This document shows, one piece after another, positions 34,301 to 38,587 of a stretch of DNA of 38,587 nt. A model generated the notes under the pieces. The model made no database searches and was not told where the DNA came from. It saw only the letters and a program-made list of their open reading frames with translations. The stretch lies in NCBI GenBank assembly GCA_963205455.1, contig CAUJJL010000189.1:1-38587 (forward strand). Reading direction: 5' to 3'. This DNA comes from Verrucomicrobiota bacterium (GTDB lineage Bacteria; Verrucomicrobiota; Verrucomicrobiia; Opitutales; Opitutaceae). The translations under genes were made by a program, and so were the position numbers. The first letter of the stretch is position 1; the number at the start of each line of letters is the position of its first letter.

Positions 34301-34501
34301 CTCGGTACGCCGCGAATTGATCACCCCAATACAACCGTGGAATTTCCAGCGGGAGATCTATCGCTGCTGCACGCAATTCCGGCGATTGGATCAAAGATGC
34401 ATCCGCCCATCCGTTCAGGTCCCCAAAGCCAGCCTGTAAAAGCCAAGGGCCGGTACGAGGGATCGATCGAGTTTGGATTTCGTCCCAAAAGCCGTTTGTG
34501 A
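31304..34501 (+). CDS. GH2 family glycoside hydrolase (beta-galactosidase-like)
   Basis: A 1065-aa exported enzyme. ATG 31304 gives a signal peptide (MNSLSVHLLLGCLVVSNSVAA, given in part). GH2 domain order: sugar-binding (about 60-215: LYRTRFHIPSEW, VFDGSMTDTEATLNG), Ig-like (about 220-330), TIM barrel (about 335-600) and C-terminal beta-sandwich. The acid/base is E429 in DNGNEGGW. The likely nucleophile is E485 in MPTEILH, aligned with CEYAHAMGN of LacZ by the downstream LEDYWNAI. The C-terminal sandwich is interrupted by an extra module (about 760-855: IEIEWQDLKGTGAYAGF), perhaps a carbohydrate-binding insert. Conserved WWGQGP and RGTWLGLHE strings close the active site. It probably acts on the desulfated glycan. 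Confidence 0.92.
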   Translation: MNSLSVHLLLGCLVVSNSVAAPTPAQPSDTTPRTERRYLSGHGPADAVPWDFQVTGGRRAGEKTTIPVPSQWEQHGFGTYNYGQDDNRSSEHGLYRTRFHIPSEWQGRRINLVFDGSMTDTEATLNGRKVGPVHQGGFTRFRYDVTTLVKFGGGEPNENVLEVDVAKASADPLTDRAERGGDYWVFGGIYRPVFLEALPATAIDHLAVDARADGSLLVDLTLGYPPGGRTDGPATPAMNVQAQVIDARGESMGTPLTQSIPRGGSGRIRIEGKVPGVRTWSAETPNLYTLRVTLSENGKSLHQTETRIGFRTFDVRDGIGLFLNGKRILLKGVNRHSFRPETGRSLTRENCYEDARLIRRMNMNAVRMSHYPPDEAFLEACDELGLYVLDELSGWQHAHGTPIGRLLIRELVERDVNHPSILFWDNGNEGGWNPALDGDFALYDPQQRRVLHPWNLHDGIDTRHYANFSHLMHLLGGPNLVMPTEILHALYDGGAGAGLEDYWNAITNSKVGAGLFIWDFADEAIQRTDLGNKLDTHSTYGADGIVGPHFEKEGSYYAVRDIWSPVQFVPPTLNAAFNGRVTVHNRYDFTSLKRCKFTWSLLGFNGGILEAFSHGSVVSSDIAPQSTGNLELALPANWTEAAALALTAIGPDGVELWTSVWPTIGTAGSKFHVLQQAGAAPPATREPAIYLEDSRIILAMGDTKATFDSASGKLVQFENSGVVAPLGNGPRLVFARPATEGPAAWLSWKDNSESEPMLTLPSPSLANLIEIEWQDLKGTGAYAGFTLEVTPDLKHWHTLFDSSRRPNDGKAYAFPPQIVAAARVRKLWRYDGAPPVLKTFRIGYEESRFPAPVSAPAIVSHGINRDPVTGKAVAWLEAKGGASGLLSTRWTLRANGSLQLDYAYDLDGSFLYHGVTFDFSEEDMRSLRWWGQGPTRVWQNRLRGTWLGLHETVRSEQRPGETWNYPEFRGCFAGVRDAELTTSGGILTITPSAADIFLRLGTPRIDHPNTTVEFPAGDLSLLHAIPAIGSKMHPPIRSGPQSQPVKAKGRYEGSIEFGFRPKSRL

Positions 34502-34580
34502 TTTCCGATCGACCTGACGCCTCCCGCGCCAGGGAGCGTAAGGAAATCAGCTGCGCGATCCCGTTCTTCTTTACCCTTCC

Positions 34581-37500
34581 TCACTTCACGAAGACACTTT
34601 CGAAAGTGGACTTGTACAGGTACGGCGAATTGACGACCGAACAGCCTGCCACGCCAACCAGCACGGGGCCACTCATTGGAATTGTCACTGTCGGCCCAAG
34701 TTGCATCCAAACGCCTCCGTCAGGGGAGTGATACGCGCTGAACATCGAACCGGTCCGCACGAGTTTGATGAATCTCGGCGCCGTCACGCCAGCAACAACA
34801 TCCTGCATGGTGCGCTCACCTCTGCCCGTCCGGCGCAGGAATTCAACCGTTCCTCCCGCGGTGATTCCGATATAGGCGTGCGCTGCATCCCTTCCCAAAC
34901 CCTGCCGGATCATGATTCCCGCCTTCGCATTCGGGTGCACATTCTCCACCGAGGTCACTTCCGCGATCACCATGCCATCACCGCTCTTGGATTGATGGTA
35001 GAAGTGAAACGCATCACCCTCGCCACCGATATCGGCACCCGAACTGTTCAAGGTGATCACGTCGGACGCGTGCTCATGCACCGTGTTTCCTGTCGAGCCA
35101 ATAAAGCCGACATCCGCGGCCGTCCATACCGCCACGCCCTCCAGTCTCACATGATCGAAAACCGCCGTGCTCAGCAACGCATCCTCATGCGACGTCACTG
35201 CAAGCCCCGACCAGACATCAGCGCCCATCGCAAACGTCGCCGCCCCAGACAGAAACCAGGCGTCCCCATCCGGCGACTGCCATGCAGTGAACGTGCTTCC
35301 ATGCCTCTCCAGCCTGAGCCAGTAGGGTGCAGCCACTCCCGGCACATGGGCATCCGCAATCGTTGCCCCGCCCATTGATTCCCGGTGGACCAGTTGTGTG
35401 CCATTCAGCGAACTCAGGAAGAAATTGGCGTGGACCGAATCCGCGTCCGCGCTTTCGCGAAACATCAGGCCGGCCTTCGCCCACGGATGCGTGTTCTGAA
35501 GTGATGCCACGCGTGCGATGATCCGCCCATCACCGGTCCACGATTGACTCACGAATCGAAACTGATCCGAGGTGCCGGCAATGTCGGCCCCTCCACCAGT
35601 CACGGTGTAGGTCCCCGAATTTACGTCCACCACGGTCGATCCTGCCTGCCCTGGTGAACCAATGTCCTGGCTCGAAAGCGAAACAACCGGTGTAACAGCT
35701 CGAATCGCAAGCGTGAGCATGGCCTTTGTCGCTGGCTGCGCAAGGGTCACGGTCGTGCTGGAAAACCCACCAGCAAGCGCCTTGATGCCCGTTGCGACGC
35801 CCAACGCGCCGCCTTTTCCGGCACTGGTGGCGCTGTCTCCGCGTTCCGCGAGTGCGACCAGATTTGCATTCGACCATCCCGAAAAATTGGCGGTCCCCTC
35901 CCCGTCGGGATGACTTGTTGCCACCGCTTGAATCACAAGCGCATTGTCCACGGTCGTTGTGGCACCTGGAATGTTTCCCACAGAGTTCAACACGGCATCC
36001 ACTCCCCCCACGGCCACATTCCAGGGATCCCCTGAAATCTCAGCCCCGCGAATTGCGATCATTCGCGCCGTCTGGTGGTCGCCCGAATCCGACAACAGGG
36101 GCGGCCTCTGGCTTCCGTTGTAGCGCGACCAGAACGCCGTGAGCCGCGTGGCTTCCACGGCACCCGCCGCGCCGGTTCCCTGAGGTGAGCCCGCGACCTG
36201 GAGCCACGTGCCTCCGTTGAAATCGGAGATGAAGACTGACTCATTCGCCGTCTCGACAAGCAGAAGCAGGATGTCGCCCGGGGTGATCCCCGTGGGCAAC
36301 GGCGCTTGAAGTGCGTCCGTTCCTGAGGAGAGACCCCCGATTGCCGAGACAATTGGCGCCTTTGGCACCGTCGCGAAATACGCAGTCATTTGATTGGTCA
36401 GCGCATTCTTGTTCGGGATATCAGGATAACCAACCGGCGTCGGCAGGATGTGCTCACCCATCGAACTGAAGCCCATAACTTCCCCGGTAAGGGGATGGAC
36501 AACGCCTGACCAAAGCGTGCGCGGAGCATTGCCGGAGATGTTTGTCCACGTGACTCCATTGTCCACTGTCCTCCACCAATTGGGCATGCCGTGCATGCCT
36601 GCGATCGCGTAGAACAGGCCGGGCTGATGAGGATCGGCAATGAGCTGCGTGATGGCGGTCGCAGATACCGGCACATTTGTCGGCGAACCGATTTCCGCGG
36701 CGAGCACATCGAGAATGCCTCCCGGCATGGTGCGAAGATTGACCGGTTGCCCTGCCGCGTTGCGCAATACCTGATCCACCAGCGCACCGTCGACCCGCTT
36801 GATCTCCCGGATCACATTGCGATCGTCGTTTCTCACGTAGAGCACGCGCTCCGGATTGTGATAGTCCGCGCAGATGGAACTCTCCCCAAAGGAAGAGGTT
36901 TGAAGGGAAAACCAAGGTGTGCCCTGGTTGTTGCTTCCCATGTCGTCGGTCGACCGAAAGATCTGGGTGCCATCGTCGCTTCCCCCCGTCGATACATTTG
37001 CCCAATAGCTGACCAGGGTGTTGCCATCGAGAAAACAGTCGAAGATCTCGTGTCCACCGTGATCCGTGAACACGACGTCAGCAGGGTTGGGGGCACCGAG
37101 ATTGCTGATTACCCAGCGTCCGACAAACGCGACATCTGGGTTCTTCTGGCTGCGGCGACTGTGGGTCGCCCGGGATCTGACCTGTGGAGTCGCAATGTGA
37201 TACGAACGCGTGGTGCCGTCGGCGTTCAACTCGGCCACGACCATGACGTTCGTCTGACCTCCCGTGTTGGTGTTCGCAGCAGCGATAACCCGGTTGTTCG
37301 GACATAGCACCCCACCCGCTCCGGACGCGTATCCCTGTGGGTTGGATCCCCCGGCCCCCGCGGCGTTGAGCGCATCCTTGAATGCATTGCTTCCCGTACC
37401 CAATCCATTTTGCGCCAACCAGTGCATGCCGTCCGTGGAGGTATTGACCCATGAGTCCTGGCAGACCCTGAGAATTTTCCTCCAGTCCCCTCCCCACGCA

Positions 37501-38587
37501 TCAAACCCAATGCCCTTCGCGTGCAAGCCGTCAAAACCGGAAACAAGATCTCCATCAGAACGCTCAGCTCCATCCAAAGACCGGGCCATGGTTTGAAAGG
37601 TCGGAATAAGACAGACGAATTCATCCGTCGGACAGAAATGAAATCCTGCGTGCCCACGCCGGACATTGTATCGCCATTGCTCGTCACCCGTGCCAACGCC
37701 TTCGGAAATGACCGTGAAGGTCCTGCCACCATCCGTGCTCAGGTAGGGAGCCAGCGACGGAGTGGTCGAGTCCGAGCACACCGCCAATCGGTCGGGATTG
37801 ATCGGCGACGCTCCCAGGTGCCAAACCCGATAGTTCGTCGGCAGGCCAGCATTCCCGTTCGGCTTGGAGAAAGCAGTTGTGCGAATGTTGGCTGTTTCCC
37901 ATACGCCTCCACTGCCGCTCGATGCGTAGACGCCAATGCGCATTCCCGAGGGCAGATCCGCCCCGCCGCCAAAGAAACATCCGGCAGAGATCTCGATGGA
38001 TCCGCTCGCTGGATGAATCTTTGCAAAGGTGACGCCTTGATCCTGTGACAACCACAGTCCGCGTTTCCCGAGGAGAACAACATCGCCGTTGGGGGCCGCG
38101 AGGATGTGGTAGATGCCATCATTGCCGGACGAAAATTCTGACACAGCGAGATCGCGCACAAAGCTGAATGAGCGGCCCGCATCAGTGCTCTTGAAAAGTG
38201 CGATATGGCTGATGGCACCGCTTGTCAGCATTTGCTCGAGAGCCCAGATGGGCCGCTCGAGATCGGACAGGCCACCCGTCTGGGGACGACGGGCCAGAAA
38301 GTTGCTGCTCCGGATGACGGAATTGCCCGCGTAGGAAACTTCCGTGAAAGCGCGTTTGCCGCCACCAGGTGCATCCGGGCCAGGCCCGCCAGGCCGGGTA
38401 ATTTCGACACGTTTGGCACGCAGCAGGCTTCCATCGCCTACATAAACGCCGTCGACCGATACGTTCGGAAATTCCTGTTTTCCGAACATGCCTCCCAACG
38501 CAATGAACAGGTCTTCATCGGTATTGAGATAAAGCCCCGCCATCTTGGAACAGAAAAGGCCGGATAGCCTGGGCGAAGACCAGGTGG
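34581..38587 (-). CDS. Giant Asp-box beta-propeller protein with two C-terminal lectin-like domains (N-terminus beyond window)
   Basis: At least 1320 aa. The frame has an internal ATG at 38543 but stays open to the right edge (in-frame WSSPRLSGLFCSK precedes it) and lacks a signal peptide, so the true start lies outside. The N-terminal 720 residues hold several Asp-box repeats: KSTDAGRSFSF, LSQDQGVTF, LSTDGGRTF, RTVDNGVTW, as in sialidase, sortilin or GH74-type propellers. A Ser/Gly/Ala-rich surface domain follows (about 740-960: GITPGDILLLL). Two tandem copies of a DUF1349/concanavalin-like domain close the protein (about 970-1150 and 1150-1320), sharing GADIxGxxDxFxFxxQSxxGDG and HPxAKAGxMxR. 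Probably secreted and glycan-binding; catalytic activity is not evident. Confidence 0.8.
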   Translation of the reverse strand, partial: TWSSPRLSGLFCSKMAGLYLNTDEDLFIALGGMFGKQEFPNVSVDGVYVGDGSLLRAKRVEITRPGGPGPDAPGGGKRAFTEVSYAGNSVIRSSNFLARRPQTGGLSDLERPIWALEQMLTSGAISHIALFKSTDAGRSFSFVRDLAVSEFSSGNDGIYHILAAPNGDVVLLGKRGLWLSQDQGVTFAKIHPASGSIEISAGCFFGGGADLPSGMRIGVYASSGSGGVWETANIRTTAFSKPNGNAGLPTNYRVWHLGASPINPDRLAVCSDSTTPSLAPYLSTDGGRTFTVISEGVGTGDEQWRYNVRRGHAGFHFCPTDEFVCLIPTFQTMARSLDGAERSDGDLVSGFDGLHAKGIGFDAWGGDWRKILRVCQDSWVNTSTDGMHWLAQNGLGTGSNAFKDALNAAGAGGSNPQGYASGAGGVLCPNNRVIAAANTNTGGQTNVMVVAELNADGTTRSYHIATPQVRSRATHSRRSQKNPDVAFVGRWVISNLGAPNPADVVFTDHGGHEIFDCFLDGNTLVSYWANVSTGGSDDGTQIFRSTDDMGSNNQGTPWFSLQTSSFGESSICADYHNPERVLYVRNDDRNVIREIKRVDGALVDQVLRNAAGQPVNLRTMPGGILDVLAAEIGSPTNVPVSATAITQLIADPHQPGLFYAIAGMHGMPNWWRTVDNGVTWTNISGNAPRTLWSGVVHPLTGEVMGFSSMGEHILPTPVGYPDIPNKNALTNQMTAYFATVPKAPIVSAIGGLSSGTDALQAPLPTGITPGDILLLLVETANESVFISDFNGGTWLQVAGSPQGTGAAGAVEATRLTAFWSRYNGSQRPPLLSDSGDHQTARMIAIRGAEISGDPWNVAVGGVDAVLNSVGNIPGATTTVDNALVIQAVATSHPDGEGTANFSGWSNANLVALAERGDSATSAGKGGALGVATGIKALAGGFSSTTVTLAQPATKAMLTLAIRAVTPVVSLSSQDIGSPGQAGSTVVDVNSGTYTVTGGGADIAGTSDQFRFVSQSWTGDGRIIARVASLQNTHPWAKAGLMFRESADADSVHANFFLSSLNGTQLVHRESMGGATIADAHVPGVAAPYWLRLERHGSTFTAWQSPDGDAWFLSGAATFAMGADVWSGLAVTSHEDALLSTAVFDHVRLEGVAVWTAADVGFIGSTGNTVHEHASDVITLNSSGADIGGEGDAFHFYHQSKSGDGMVIAEVTSVENVHPNAKAGIMIRQGLGRDAAHAYIGITAGGTVEFLRRTGRGERTMQDVVAGVTAPRFIKLVRTGSMFSAYHSPDGGVWMQLGPTVTIPMSGPVLVGVAGCSVVNSPYLYKSTFESVFVK

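Noticed and set aside
34510..34545. Hairpin with CTCCC/GGGAG arms between the convergent GH2 and Asp-box genes
   Set aside because: Short, bulged stem without a T-run on either side; not enough to call a bidirectional terminator.

Overview
This window reads as chromosomal DNA from a GC-rich Gram-negative member of the Verrucomicrobiota, most likely Opitutaceae (an Opitutus/Lacunisphaera-like organism). That placement is inference. It rests on a clade II (Sec-type) nitrous oxide reductase, a TonB-dependent receptor with a VVTLEKFQVTG-like N-terminus, several secreted sulfatases (two with C-terminal HEAT-like repeats), a PQQ propeller enzyme with an inserted cytochrome c domain, and Mla/MCE outer-membrane lipid transport genes. 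No rRNA, tRNA, CRISPR array, integrase or transposase was seen. Upstream of most start codons I see no clear Shine-Dalgarno sequence.

Region 1 (1-5008) is an N2O-respiration locus. nosZ (cut by the left edge) and an azurin-like lipoprotein lie on the minus strand. Divergent from them is a plus-strand set: a CusF-SCO copper chaperone, a two-domain DUF2249 protein, a 12-TM haem-copper-oxidase/NnrS-like membrane protein and a DUF59/MIP18 Fe-S assembly protein. The 143-bp divergent promoter carries two FNR/DNR-type boxes, each placed to drive one arm, with -10-like hexamers at class II spacing. The predicted transcripts start at, or only a few bases before, the ATG.

Region 2 (5015-7199, minus) holds a Tat-type sugar isomerase-like protein, an orphan MalG-like ABC permease and a small unknown protein. 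Region 3 (7321-10991, minus) is a complete Mla-type lipid transport operon: STAS-MlaE, MlaF, an MCE protein and a PqiC-like lipoprotein. Region 4 (11078-17121, plus) has a HAD phosphatase, a RecD2 helicase and a pair of M16 peptidases in which only the first has the zinc site. Region 5 (17143-18701, minus) is a DRGH nuclease translationally coupled to a pRiA4b ORF-3-like protein.

Region 6 (18898-21412, minus) is a TonB-dependent receptor preceded by a clear TPP riboswitch, which predicts outer-membrane uptake of thiamin or a related compound. Region 7 (21624-34501) is a polysaccharide/sulfated-glycan block. On the minus strand are a GH-A-like TIM-barrel protein, two sulfatases and a PQQ/cytochrome c dehydrogenase. 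Divergent on the plus strand are a third sulfatase, with an atypical C-A-V-A-R active-site motif, and a GH2 glycosidase. Region 8 (34581 to the right edge, minus) is a very large Asp-box/beta-propeller protein with two tandem C-terminal lectin-like domains; its N-terminus lies beyond the window.
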